Assembly: GCA_963971225.1 (NCBI GenBank)
Contig: OZ020267.1
Location: 34,839,989 to 34,903,988 of the forward strand
From: Melieria omissa
Taxonomy: Eukaryota > Arthropoda > Insecta > Diptera > Ulidiidae
DNA length: 64,000 nt
Direction of reading: 5' to 3'
The notes under the pieces are model-generated. The model did not search any database. It worked only from the letters and a program-made list of their open reading frames with translations, and had not been told where the DNA came from. Below, piece by piece: positions 35,271 through 46,299 of this stretch. The position numbers and the translations under genes were made by a program. Positions within the stretch are counted from its first letter, which is position 1; each line of letters opens with the position of its first letter.

Positions 35271-36448
35271 ACACTGCACAACAGCATGTCTGTTGCATGG
35301 AGTTTTTAACATGAATCTGAGTCGTTTTTCCACGCTGTTTTCAAAACCATACTCCGTTTTTATGTAACAGCTCTAGTTTTCGCAAAAAATGGGCATGTCA
35401 CTTTTTCGAATTTTCCTCGGCTTTTTTCTCGTTTTCAACTGTAATTTCTGAACCAATAATCCTATCGACATGATTTTTATGTCGTTGCACTTACAACATC
35501 TTACGCCTTCTTTCTGATATCAATCTTCTGATATCAATCAATTTCATGCGTTCAAAATTGGCGTTGAAATAAGGTTTCAAAGTAGGAAAATATTGAATTT
35601 CAAAGCGTTTTTTTTGATGGCGAAAAATGTAAAGATGTTTCATAAATCAAGTTACGAAGTATATGAATATCTTAAGAAGAAGCATCAAGCAATACAACAC
35701 AGTCAAACTATTTGGCGGAATACATATTCGCATCGAAAAATTAGCAAAAATGTACCATAGCCATTTTCATCACTTTTCATAATTTTTTCTTAACAAATTA
35801 GGAGCCTGAAAATATGCTCTTTTATATATTCCATTTGTAGTCTGGAATACAAGCAAAAAACAAAAATATTTTGAATTGCTCGAAACCAAAAAAAAAATTA
35901 AAAACGTTGCATATTTTCAGGCTCCTAATTTTTTAAGGATAAAGTATGAAAAGTGATGAAAATGGCTATGGTACATTTTTGCTATTATTTCGGTGCGAAT
36001 ATGTATTCTGACAAATAATTTGGCTGTGTTGTATTGCTTGATGTGTCGGCTTTCATTATACACCTAACTCGTTAATTATTTTACAAAAAATGTGTATGTT
36101 TTTGACCATCAAAGAAAACGCCTTAAAATTCCATATTTTGCGACTTTGAGGTCCAATTACTGCGGCATTTTAAAAGTTATAAAAATTAGTTGGAAAAGAA
36201 GCCGTGTGGTGTTGTTAATGCAATGAGGTAAAAATCCTGTCAATCGGTTTTTTGGTTTAGAAATTACGATCAGAAATATGGAAAAAATAAAGGAAAAACT
36301 GAACAAATGACACGGTACCTATATCTCAATAACTAGAGCTGCTAGAAAAAATCTGAGGATAGATTCGAAATCAGCCAACCCAAATTAGTAAGAAATAGTA
36401 GAAAAACTCCATGCAACAGAAAAAAAGTGTGTTTTTTGTTGTGCTGTG
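35271..36448. mobile_element. Fold-back element, 1178 bp, arms ~550 bp
   Basis: The two halves are long inverted repeats. The inner arms (about 35690-35818 and 35913-36045) are strongly matched, for example AAAAATGTACCATAGCCATT and its reverse complement. The outer arms are more diverged but collinear, sharing TGTTGCATGGAGTTTTT. The ends are ACACTGCACAACA and CACAGCACAACA, with TA on both sides. No coding frame exists. The neighbouring duplicate at about 37590 keeps the empty site (GAGTCCCATAGTCAATTTT). Confidence 0.85.
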
Positions 36449-36542
36449 TAATCAATTTTGAACTAAAAATAGGTAAACTTTTTCATATAACTCTACACAA
36501 GTTTTAACTTTGTGAAACTTGTCGTTCAACGTGCCGTTCTCT

Positions 36543-36660
36543 CTAGAAAGAACATTGCAGGGAAAATTGTATTTTTAATGCTAATGGAGTCGCTGTTTGA
36601 ACCTTCGATCTTTCGTTGTCTGTTGAGAGGCATTGCAGTGCAAAATTTATATTGAATACT
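36543..36660. repeat. Two units of the 79 bp minisatellite, outlying block
   Basis: AACATTGCAGGGAAAATTGT and GCATTGCAGTGC units with the same TTTGAACCTTCGATCTTTCG core as the array at 37686. They belong to the duplicated GST 3' segment. Confidence 0.7.
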
Positions 36661-36672
36661 GATGGAGTCAGT

Positions 36673-37046
36673 CGGCCTCGATAGTTCAGCGGGTAGCGCG
36701 CTGGCTTCTCATATCGAGCACAACAGGTTCGATTCCTGGCTCGGGCTGGAAAAAACGTTCGTCTACTTCTATCGCTATCCACATGAAGCAGATGAGAATT
36801 ACAAGAATCGCACAAGTGCGCTCTTGGCAGGCAATGGCAAAACCTCCAAGTGTGAAAGAAAAACTGCCAATCGCCGTTCGGATTCGGCGTTAAACTGTAG
36901 GTCCCCTCCCTCCCTTTCCCCATCCGTTTGAAATGTGTGTTGGAAAAAACAGTGCATACACATTTCAAACAGGTGGAATTTGTGGTATCACAACGGGCCC
37001 ACAGGCCTAAGTGTGTCTCATACAGAGGCAGCCACTGCAACCAACC
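36673..37046 (+). mobile_element. tRNA-derived SINE, copy C (family 1)
   Basis: Best-preserved copy. The head GCCTCGATAGTTCAGCGGGT carries an A box and a perfect B box GGTTCGATTCC. A CTTCTCATA loop resembles elongator tRNA-Met (CAT anticodon). Next come the body GGCAATGGCAAAACCTCC and GCCGTTCGGATTCGGCGTTA, then the tail TGTGGTATCACAACGGGCCC, AGGCCTAAGTGTG and GAGGCAGCCACTGCAACC. It lies in the GST gene region between the two terminal exons. Confidence 0.9.
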
Positions 37047-37159
37047 AAAGGGATTAGTTACATTCCAGAGTTGCCTTGTTTGACTACTGGGTCGGCTTAC
37101 AAACAAAATTTTGAAAGTAATAGTGCAATTTGTAACAGTGCGATTCATTAAATATCCAA

Positions 37160-37165
37160 TTTATT
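37160..37165 (-). terminator. Poly(A) signal after GST exon 4a
   Basis: AATAAA on -, 69 bases downstream of the exon 4a stop. Confidence 0.65.
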
Positions 37166-37233
37166 AGTTTTGCCATAAGTAGCAACATTCAAACATTAAC
37201 AATAATACTCTGTTTTTTTTATCGAAATTGATC

Positions 37234-40200
37234 TTATAAGTTCTGCAGTTTGGCCCTGAACATGTCGGCGAACATGGCTGCCTTACTGCCGTTGATCTCC
37301 TGAAATGTTAAATGTGTTTTTATAAATATAAATAAAAATTTAATTTATAAAAATTTTATATTTAAATAAAACAAATTTTAATTAGAAAATAAAATGGTAT
37401 ATTACATTAAACTGATTTAATTTAGAATACAATAATCCTGATATCGAATCAAATGGTGTCAACATAAGTGAAAAAGTTGTAACAAAAACATGAGAGATTT
37501 GACAACAAAATTTAACACACATTTTTTTAACAAAAACATGAGGGACCTCAACTGTCTTTTTCAGTATTTTCTATTGTTTAAAAAATGAGTCCCATAGTCA
37601 ATTTTAAACTAAAGATAGGGAAGCTTTTTCATATAACTATACACAAGTTTTAACTTTGTAAAGCTTGCAGTTCTCTCTAGAAAGAACATTGCAGAGAAAA
37701 TTGTATTTTTAATGCTGATGGAGTCAGGGTTTGATCCTTCGATCTTTCGTTGTCTATTGAGGAAGCATTGCAGGGTAGATTATATTTTGAATGCTGATGG
37801 AGTTGAAATTTGAACCATCGATCTTTTGTTTCCTATTGAGGAGACATTGCAGGGAAGATTATATATTCAAAGCTGATTGAGTCGGGGTTTGAACCTTGGA
37901 TCCTTTGTTGTCTGTTGAGGAAATATTGCAGGGAAGATTATATATTTAATGCTGATGGAGACAGAGTTTGAACATACGATACTTTGTTGTCTGTTGAGGA
38001 ACATTGCAAGGTAGGTAGGTTAGGTTAGTTTAGGTTAAAATTACTGCCTGCACGAGACTTGCCGAAAGACATACATTAGTCGCAAGAGGAGCCCATTGTG
38101 ATACCACAAGGAGGAAGTGATCTGACTTACTGCAAGTCAGTTTGCTTTGTGGATAAATCCTAGCAAGTCTGATCTGAGTTCGTCCAAGTTTTCAAAGAAA
38201 GTGGAGCCTAAGGCTTTCCACCTTCGTATAGAGAAATCCGGGCATTGACAGAGAAGGTGACATTGCATTGCAGGGTAGATTGTATATTTAATGCTGATGG
38301 AGTTGAGATTTGAACCTACGATTCTCGAGTTTGTAATTCAACGCACAAGGAAATGAGAGTACGATACGAAACATCTATGGATACATTCGTTGGAGGAGGT
38401 CTTATTAAATCGGCAAATTTTCCATCTTTATTAAGAAAAAAGAAAGTCATCATTGGAGTCATTATTGAAACATCTAAGTATGACGACTCAGTGCTTTGAC
38501 ACGAGCCTAGTTTCGACTAATATTAATTATATACTATACTTAAGGACGCTTTGCTGTATTTCGGTGCTTAAGTACTTAAAGATAAATTGGGTGGTTATGG
38601 AAGACTTTAAGATTCATTTGGGAGCTCACTGCTAATATCTTCCAAGGCTATGAATGTCTGGACAAAATATATGCAAGAGACAATCTATATAATCGCTGAG
38701 TTTATTCGTAGAAATCTCTTTCTCTCTTAGTAATGCACAGTGATTCGACTCCATACTTTCAAGGATAAATAAAATCTATTTTACTAGGTAATAGGTGTTT
38801 AAACCACTTTTTAAATCAAATTATTTTCTGAAATCGGAAGAATTTTCGAGAATGTGTTTACATTATTCAACAAAGAAAGATTGCTCTTAAACTACACAAA
38901 AAATCAGGCACATACTTTCACATACTTTTTAGATATTTTCCTCTAAGTTTTGCCAATTAAAGGGTTTTAGTTTTCAAACATATTTTTTTTTTAATGTGAA
39001 GTAAAAACCTTAATTTTGCAAATTTTAAGAAAACAATAAAAGCGAAAATGCGCACATTAATTCTTAATCTATATTGAAAGTTTTGGTAACTTTTTGCTAA
39101 CCATGTATTTTTACGAGTTTACTTACTTAATGAACTAAAAAACAGAAAACATGCGTTTAAATTATTTATGATAAAATAAACCTTATATTTTCAAATTTTG
39201 AGAAAACATTAAAAACGAAAATGCCCACATCAATTCCTAATATATATTGAAAGTTTTAGCAACTTTTTCCTAACCATGTATTTTTTCGGATTTTTTACTC
39301 AATTGTCTAAAAACAGAAGATGTGTTTAAATTTTCGAAGAAAAGTTTCGACTTTAAACTGACACTAATTAATTTTTGGGACAGATTTCTTTGGGTTTTCT
39401 TAGTTGGAGTTTTATCTTTCAATTGACATCAAAATCGTTAAATTCTGAGATTATAAAATTTTTAGAATTTTTTGAGATTTCATCTATGAAACGTATCACT
39501 GTGCAATGAGCCGTTTGGTTTTTTTAGATCTAGTTGAGTCTTTTTTAGATCTTTACCACTCAAGTGGCACACCGCCATAGTTGAGTTAAATTTAGTTGCA
39601 CAAGTGAGGTCAGTGGCGGATTCAGGGGGTGGTTTTGGGGGTTAATACCGCCCGCTCCGAAATATTGGGATCGACTTTAAAACTATGTACACACAAATTA
39701 AAAGGCATATATGTACATAAATATGTATGAATATTAAAGAATCACATTTTGAACCCCTCCCGCCCTAAAATATTTTTCTGAATCCGTCACTGAGTCAAGT
39801 GCATAAGTACCCACCTCATAGTCGTACGGCTCCATGTGGTCCTTGCACTTCTGCAGCCACTGTCTGACACGTGGATACGAGTTGATCTCAAAGCCAAAGG
39901 CTTCGGCTTGCGACACAGTCACCAGCAGCGCCACATCGGCAATGGTGAAATTATCAGTGGCGGCGAATTCTTGGCCCTTGAGTGTGCTGTTGAACCAGTC
40001 GAAGGCCTCCAGCATTTTGGCCTTCTTCGTCTCATCCAACGGTGTGCCCATGAAAATGGTGGGGAACTGAAAGCGGGCGAGAGTTACTACAGCGACAAAT
40101 CAAATCTATTTCCTTACATAGTAGATCCACATGCGCGGATAGAGTGTGCCGATGTCAAAGTTCAGGCGCTGGTCCACCTTGGCGCGTTCACGCACGTCCT

Positions 40201-40526
40201 TCGGATAGAGTGCATCGTCCTTGGCGTAGGCGCTGACCAGGTACGCCAAAATGGCACGACTGCAAATGGGCGTGGCCAAAGTTCAATCAGGCGCAAAAAA
40301 AGCAAACAAAAGACATTGCAACTGACCTCTCCCACAGCACCAGACCCTCGTCGTCCAGCGTCGGTATGCAATGCTGCGGATTCAGTTTGATGTAGTCGGG
40401 CTTCATTTGGTCGCCGGCCATAATGTTGACGATCTTCAGCTCGAACTCGATGTCGAGCAATTTGGCGAGCATCAGCACGCTGCGACATGGCGGACTGGGC
40501 GGCAAGTAGTAGAGCACAATTGGCAT
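37234..40526 (-). CDS. GstD11: Delta-class glutathione S-transferase (GstD11-like), 219 aa
   Basis: Exons in transcript order: 40526-40327, 40259-40118, 40066-39815, 37299-37234; all phases join. It conjugates glutathione to electrophiles in the cytosol (detoxification). The N-terminal thioredoxin fold carries VLYYLPPSPPCRS with catalytic Ser11, then NPQHCIPTL (49-57) and the glutathione-binding Glu66-Ser67. The C-terminal helical domain has FTIADVALLV. Length is normal. ATG at 40526 lies 10 bases after a GCAG acceptor and fits the family start; the frame is open further upstream, so an N-terminally longer isoform is conceivable. Multi-exon structure and the DYEEI...ADMF C-terminus recall fly GstD11, a recollection and not a search. 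Intron 3 is 2.5 kb with a minisatellite, a LINE, a tandem duplication and a MITE. The last exon is duplicated at 33604. Confidence 0.93.
37686..38340. repeat. 79 bp minisatellite in GST intron 3, split by a LINE
   Basis: Units begin at about 37686, 37764, 37844, 37922 and 38001. Each carries ATTGCAGGGAAGATT, ATGCTGATGGAGTC and TTTGAACC...TCGAT...GTTGTCT(G)TTGAGGA. The fifth is interrupted by the LINE fragment and resumes at about 38266. Confidence 0.85.
38009..38265 (-). pseudogene. 5'-truncated LINE 3' end in the minisatellite
   Basis: On - the C-terminal LINE peptide (HLLCQCPDFSIRRWKALGST) runs to a stop near 38133. The 3' tail follows with TTGTGGTATCACAATGGGCT and ends in TAACCTAACCTACCTACC. 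The junctions lie in ATTGCA of the repeat unit. The tail word TTGTGGTATCACAAYGGGC is shared with the family 1 SINEs. Confidence 0.8.
38985..39355. repeat. ~185 bp tandem duplication in GST intron 3
   Basis: Two copies of a block containing GAAAATGC(G/C)CACAT, ATTGAAAGTTTT, CTAACCATGTATTTTT and AAAACAGAA(A)A, about 185 bases apart. Confidence 0.75.
39611..39792. mobile_element. hAT-like MITE, 182 bp
   Basis: Terminal inverted repeats are CAGTGGCGGATTCAG and CAGTGACGGATTCAG. The flanks AGTGAGGT and AGTCAAGT could be a decayed 8 bp duplication. CAGTGGCGGATYCAG ends are common on animal hAT elements (general knowledge). Lies just downstream of GST exon 3. Confidence 0.65.
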
Positions 40527-41281
40527 TTTGCCTCCTCTGCTTAGGATGCAATAAACAAACTCTTTAACAATTTGCGCAGTGTCTTCGAACATTCTCCAAA
40601 AATATTTAATATTATTATTATTATTAGTTTTTATTGTTTTTTTAAAGCTATCGTCTCTGTTGTTTGTTAGTGTGTTGAACAACTTTTGGCAGTTTCACAA
40701 ATTGGCTGTTTGTCTGAGTTGTAGCAAATTAAGCGTTTAAGGCCGAATGGGCACCGCACTCTAGGGAAATGTACAGTGAGGCGCAGACAAATGATCGGCG
40801 GTGCTGGCTGTTTGCGGTATGGAAAGTCAGACAAGAGAAAGAAAAGCGTATGTACTGGAAAAAAAAGCTACAACACAAATAACTCAAATTGAAAATCGAT
40901 TTCGATGCAATTCATAATTAAAACTGATTATAACAACAACAACAGCAAAGATAACTGAAACGCACAAAACGACAGAATAAACTAAACGCTCAAATATGCC
41001 GCCAACCAAACGCACAGCCAACTGAACAGAAGCTAATCGGCGCACGTGGCCGATTAAACGGGCGGCCTAAAAATATGCTAAGCAATGCGAGTGCGAGGCG
41101 AGTGGTGCAGTGTCGCAGTGTTTGTGTGTGTGTGAGTGTGGTGAGTTGCACGGCCACGCATTGTCTGCTGCTGGGCCCCTAACTGCAGCCGTCTCGGGTG
41201 ACATTACGCCGCCCCTTCCCCCCTACGCGATAGACATCACCTAAGACAGATGCACCGTTTTGCAAATCGTTCACTACTCAC

Positions 41282-41412
41282 GTCAAATGAAGCGCAATCT
41301 GGTGCGGCACAACAGCAACTGTATCGATGCAATTCCCCAGCGTGAACTTCTGAGCCGTTAGCAACTGCGGGCCGCTTTTCCTGAGCGCTGCGCTGCTGAC
41401 CACCGAATCCTT
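41282..41412 (-). promoter_or_regulatory. Probable non-coding first exon and TATA promoter of the GST gene
   Basis: On -, TATAAAAA at about 41442-41435 is followed some 30 bases later by a TCAG-containing stretch and then a GAC|GTGAGT donor at 41282/41281. The acceptor directly before the coding exon (GCAG, 10 bases 5' of the ATG at 40526) would take it. The implied leader intron is about 0.75 kb. The start site is predicted only. Confidence 0.55.
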
Positions 41413-41442
41413 TGCCTATTTGCAAGGCACAACTTTTTTATA

Positions 41443-42525
41443 CTGCGAGCAACGTTTTCATGAATCACGGCTGCCAGCTGCCGTTGCGATGATATAATTG
41501 TGGTGTGTGACCCAACAGCGAAATGTGTTTTTTCTGGAGTCTACGTAGCGCTTTGGACACGCGTTGCCTGGAGACCGCAATGTCCTGTAATTGTAATGTG
41601 GGTGAGGTGTGAGTGTGAGTGAGAGAGAGTGGGATGGTGTACGTGGCGCCTCGTTTCACCCTCGTCAAAGCTATCGGCTATTATAGCCACTACTAAGAGC
41701 CAATTAGCTGCCGTTGCTTACATTTCTATGCAGCCGAGTCCTTTCGTTTGCGCTCCACCCGCCGCTCGTCGCCGTCATAACTGGTCAACTTTTCACTTTT
41801 GGGACCCATCGATGGCACAAAAGGCGCATTATTGATTGGCGCCGTGGTGTTTTCAATTGGCAGTTCCGCCTATGCCAGCCGCAAATTGTGCTGGCGGACG
41901 AGTGCCGAGGATTCGCCTTGCGTGCATGTGCTGTGTGCAGGTGCGTGTGTGTGTTTTTTGAATATTTTATGAATTGTATTATTGTTTTCCGCATGTTGTG
42001 TTAATGTGTTTGTCTATATTGATTTTGGTCGCCGTTTGTCGTCTGCTGACCGGAATTTTCACATTAGGGTGAGCCACTAAAAAAATTGACTTCTTGGTGA
42101 TTTGGCTTTCTATTAAAAATTCCAAATTATTTTTTAATTCAAATTTTGTGGATAATTAAATTTTACTCATACCCTTTATGACCTCATTGTGGAAATTACG
42201 GGTTCAAGGGTCTAAATTGAACGGAAATGAATTTGAAAAAAAACATAAAACAACTATCCAGTAGTTTCAGACCGAATATTCGACTTCGGCTTCGGTCTTC
42301 GGCCAATTTTATCAGTTCAGTTCTGCTCTGTTTCGAAGTATTTTATTAAATATCGGGTTTTATCGATATTTTGGACTCAAGAGTAGAATTTGTAGAAATA
42401 TTCTCTGATCAGCTATTTATGTCAATTAAATTGTTAGATTTTTTGTTAGAAACGGAACTCTAAGTCTGTTTTTGGTTTTTTAGTTAAATAAAAATATAAT
42501 AAAAATAATTACAATACATTATATA
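41443..42525. other. Spacer upstream of GST
   Basis: Mixed GC sequence to about 42050 (probably regulatory DNA), then AT-rich. Open frames at 41629-42004 on + are compositional. No gene is supported. Confidence 0.4.
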
Positions 42526-43700
42526 AAATAAAAATTAAAATAAAATAAAATAAAATAAAATAAAATAAAATAAAATAAAATAAAATAAAATAAAATAAAA
42601 TAAAATAAAATAAAATAAAATAAAATAAAATAAAATAAAATAAAATAAAATAAAATAAACTAAAATAAATAAAAATAAAAATAAAATAAAATAAAATAAA
42701 ATACAATAAAAAACTAAAATAAATTAAAATAAAATAAAATAAAATAAAATAAAATAAAATAAAATAAAATAAAATAAAATAAAATTAAATTAAATTAAAA
42801 TAATATAAAATAAAATAAAATAAAATAAAATAAATAAAAATAAAAATAAAAATAAAATAAAATACAATAAAAAAATAAAATAAATTAAAATAAAATAAAA
42901 TAAAATAAAATAAAATAAAATAAAATAAAATAAAATAAAATAAAATAAAATAAAATAAAATAAAATAAAATTAAATTAAATAAAATAAAATTAAATTAAA
43001 TAAAATTAAATAAAATTAAATAAAATTAAATAAAATAAAATAAAATAAAATAAAATAAAATAAAATAAAATAAAATAAAATAAAATAAAATAAAATAAAA
43101 TAAACTAAAATAAAATTATATAAATTAAAATAAATTGAAATAAATAAAACAAAATAAAATAAAATAAAATAAAATAAATAAATTATCATAAAATAAAATA
43201 ATATAAATTTAAATAAATCAAATAAACTAAAATTACTCTTAAATAAAATTAATAAAATAAAATAAAATAAAATAAAATAAAATAAAATAAAATAAAATAA
43301 AATAAAATGAAATAAAATGAAATAAAATGAAATAAAATAAAATAAAATAAAATAAAATAAAATAAAATAAAATAAAATAAAATAAAATAAAATAAAATAA
43401 AATAAAATAAAATAAAACAAAATAAAATAAAATAACATTAAATAAAATATATATAAATTTAAATAAAATAATATAATTTAAATTAAAATAAATCAAATAA
43501 ACTAAAATTAAATTAAATAAAATTAATAAAATCAAATAAAATAAAATAAAATAAAATAAAATAAAACAAAATAAAATAAAATAAAATAAAATAAAATAAA
43601 ATAAAATAAAATAAAATAAAATAAAATAAAATAAAATAAAATAAAATAAAATAAAATAAGATAAGATAAAATAAAAGACAATGTAATAAAATAAATAATA
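42526..43700. repeat. Second 1.2 kb (AAAAT)n block
   Basis: AAAAT pentamers with interspersed AAATT, AAAT and AAAAAT variants. Islands of less regular sequence lie near 43120-43260 and 43436-43540. It is less pure than the block at 29339. Long hydrophobic - strand frames are artefacts. Confidence 0.97.
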
Positions 43701-43786
43701 AAAATAAATTATCTCCTTTCATTATTTCTTAAGAGAAACAAAGAAGTTACTAAAGAAGTTTAAATTTGATCAGTTTTTTGTCATCA

Positions 43787-44295
43787 CCCTTTTGACCCCA
43801 AATTTTACCCTGTATTTTTGGTATTTGAATCATTTAACACTCACCTAAGAAATCTGTACACGAACTTTAAAGTCGCCACGCCTCTTTGTTTGAGTTCTAC
43901 AGCTAGATTACTTTTGAACAATTTTAGCTCAAAATGGGTTAAATAAATTTTTTATCAATATTTGTATTTACAGAAAAATGAATTAATATTTATGGAACAA
44001 TACAAAATTATCACTTTTTGATTTTATTTAACCATTAATAAAGAAACGGGGTTTCGATCGAACGCGCCCAATTCGTAGACTTCAATTAGAACACAAACTT
44101 TCCCTGATATCACTGCAAATCATTAAAAATTATTATGGGGATAACAGTAAAACTTTTGTAATTTGATTTGAATTCACTTCTAAAAATATTAATTTGTTGG
44201 TACCTACTTAAATTAAACCCATAAGTTAATCGTAGTTTTTGCTATAAGATGACAAATAGGTGAAGTTGCTCTCAGGCAACTTTGCTGTCGAAAGG
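43787..44295 (+). mobile_element. TTAA-type MITE (CGACCCC family), copy 1
   Basis: The interior matches the copy at 59480-60002 along its length (e.g. GAACGCGCCCAATTCGTAGA and ATAAGATGACAAATA). The TTAA words at the ends have mutated. A subterminal near-palindrome AAGTTGCTCTCAGGCAACTT is present. Confidence 0.75.
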
Positions 44296-45129
44296 ATTAC
44301 AACATTTTTTATTAATATTTAGCCTTCTACACTTCTAAAATTCTTCTGCCTTCTAAAATTAGGCCTTCTTCCCAATATTTTAGTTATGCCGAATATTCTT
44401 CGGACACTATACACAGTAAGAAAATTGCATACAAATATAGAAAAACTACACAAACTATAAAAAATATAGTGCCGAACCATATTTGTCAGCATCACCCTAC
44501 TGCATACACAGGTTCTATTACCACATGTGGACTTATAAAACATTTAATTATAGTATTTTTTTACCCCATATGCAGTGGGTGTGACTTTAATTGATGCCAC
44601 ATGCCCCTTTTTACGTTTTAAATTCTAAAGTTTGTCATTCACCTTGAAAGTAATTGTGAGAAGTTGACCAGGTCGGGGCCAAAGTCATTCCTAGAAAGGA
44701 ACATTGCGCATGACAGTGTTTTTAGTCATAAAGTCATAAAACTCAATGCCAACAATTGTGCCACAGTATTTAATGTGTTATTAACTAAGTCAGGGTTATT
44801 TTGAATTTCAACAGGTAATCAAACATTTATATGAAAAGACTCCAATTCACTATTGGAATTTATTTATTTATTTATAATTTTATAATTATATATTTTTAAT
44901 ATAATTTTATAATTTTATAAATTATCTACTTTACTTCTAGAACTCAGATCTTGAATATAAATGAGATCATGACCATAAATAGCTACCATATGTTTTCATA
45001 TGCATTTTGATCATTAATCTCTCATGGTGTATGAACTGCAGTAGTCAATCTTATGATTAGGATGCTTTCAACAGGACATGGCCGACAGTACAGGTCCGAA
45101 TTAAGAGATTAGCCACAAGAGAAAGAAGA
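44296..45129. other. Spacer, no gene seen
   Basis: AT-rich intergenic DNA. A short repeated phrase CCTTCTAAAATT lies near 44345. Nothing coding. Confidence 0.5.
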
Positions 45130-46290
45130 TGATTCCCTACCAATCCCACCAATCATATAGCAAAACCTTCCTGAGCGTCAATCCTGGCTTGGCCATCTTT
45201 TGCGAAGGCTTAGACCGATTTTCACCACGAGACTTTTTTCTTTACGTTATGGTAAGTGATCCACTCATCCATTCATCAATAATCACCATTTGCTTCAGAA
45301 ATGAACGATTCAGTAGTAATTTCTAGATAGTAATTCGATCCAAGTAGTTGTTTAGCATCAAATCTTTTGGCACTCATAAATGGAGATCTTTTTTGTATCC
45401 AACCTTATTCAAATGGTTCCAAACGGCTTCTTGGTCAAAGTTTGGCTGCTAAAAATTCGAAACAGTGCTTACATGATGGTCGGACTCGGACAATTTCCAT
45501 GATTTTACGGACATTTTCGCCAATTGGCCTTCGAGATCGTGGTTCATGTTTGACCGGAACGGAAACGACAACACCAAAACTTTGCGTTATTGTACATTCC
45601 AGTATCAGAACCCTTAACACTTTTCACTGTGTTTCCCCTTTTATCGAAGAAACCCCGTAAAGTATGACATATTTTCCCTTTGCTGGTGTCCATCTTTGAG
45701 CATTCTCGAGCATTTGCCTTGGTACATTTTTGACATCAAAATCACCGGAGCCGAATCGAAAAAACTAAAATGGAACCAATAGGAACCATAAACACTATTC
45801 ACATTTTCAACCGCCTGTCTTAAGACCTCGTCTTTATGGAACCAAGTCTGTAAAATATATCATATTGTAACGATGAGGCACTCTGTACTGTGCTATGCAT
45901 GAATGCTTTTACGAGTATACTTTTAGGCATGCACTTTAAAATAAGGCCGGCATGCTATAATGCCGATATGGCAGGGATGGTTCGCGAATGGTAATGGAAT
46001 GTATATATATAAAAGTATAACACGTATAAAAGGCAGCAGTGTGCATCGCAGGGGGTCGAATCTGTGTTGAGCAAGCAAAGGGGAACATGTAATACTAGTA
46101 GTGTAAAGTAGTAGCAAATGTAAATTTGTAAATAAAGTGATTGTTGGTTTGTGACTGCGTTTGCGCTGAATAATTGAAGTGGTTTTATTTTCAAGCACAA
46201 TCCAAAAACGAACTTAAAAATGTCATTTTCGTAACAATATCTTCTCTTTGACAAGATCAAATAAAACTGAGTCAGCAATCACAAAACTGT
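45130..46290 (-). pseudogene. Ancient mariner relic, split by a solo LTR
   Basis: Read on -, translatable fragments fit a mariner transposase: RSRRPIGENVRKIMEIV at the N-terminal linker, then DHHVS...and AVWNHLNKVGYK of the second helix-turn-helix, and traces of VIIDE and WDW in the catalytic part. There are many stops and frameshifts. Nucleotide likeness to the relic at 57551-58310 extends outwards to CAGACAGTTTTGTGATTGCT (about 46276-46295), showing the LTR lies inside this element. Confidence 0.7.
45866..46236. mobile_element. Solo LTR of a retrotransposon, 371 bp
   Basis: Begins TGTAACGATGAGGC and ends ATTTTCGTAACA, bounded by the 4 bp duplication ATAT (45862-45865 and 46237-46240). Inside are TATATATAAAAG (about 46001) and AATAAAG (about 46131), as expected for an LTR promoter and poly(A) signal on +. 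No primer-binding site or gag/pol follows. A 4 bp duplication fits Gypsy or BEL types. Confidence 0.8.
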
Positions 46291-46299
46291 CTGAGAAGT

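Noticed and set aside
36673..36750. A functional tRNA gene (CAT anticodon)
   Set aside because: A and B boxes are present, but the stems do not pair fully, the sequence continues into a SINE body, and two further copies share that body.
42509..43722. Several - strand frames of similar FILFY composition
   Set aside because: Same artefact from the second (AAAAT)n block.
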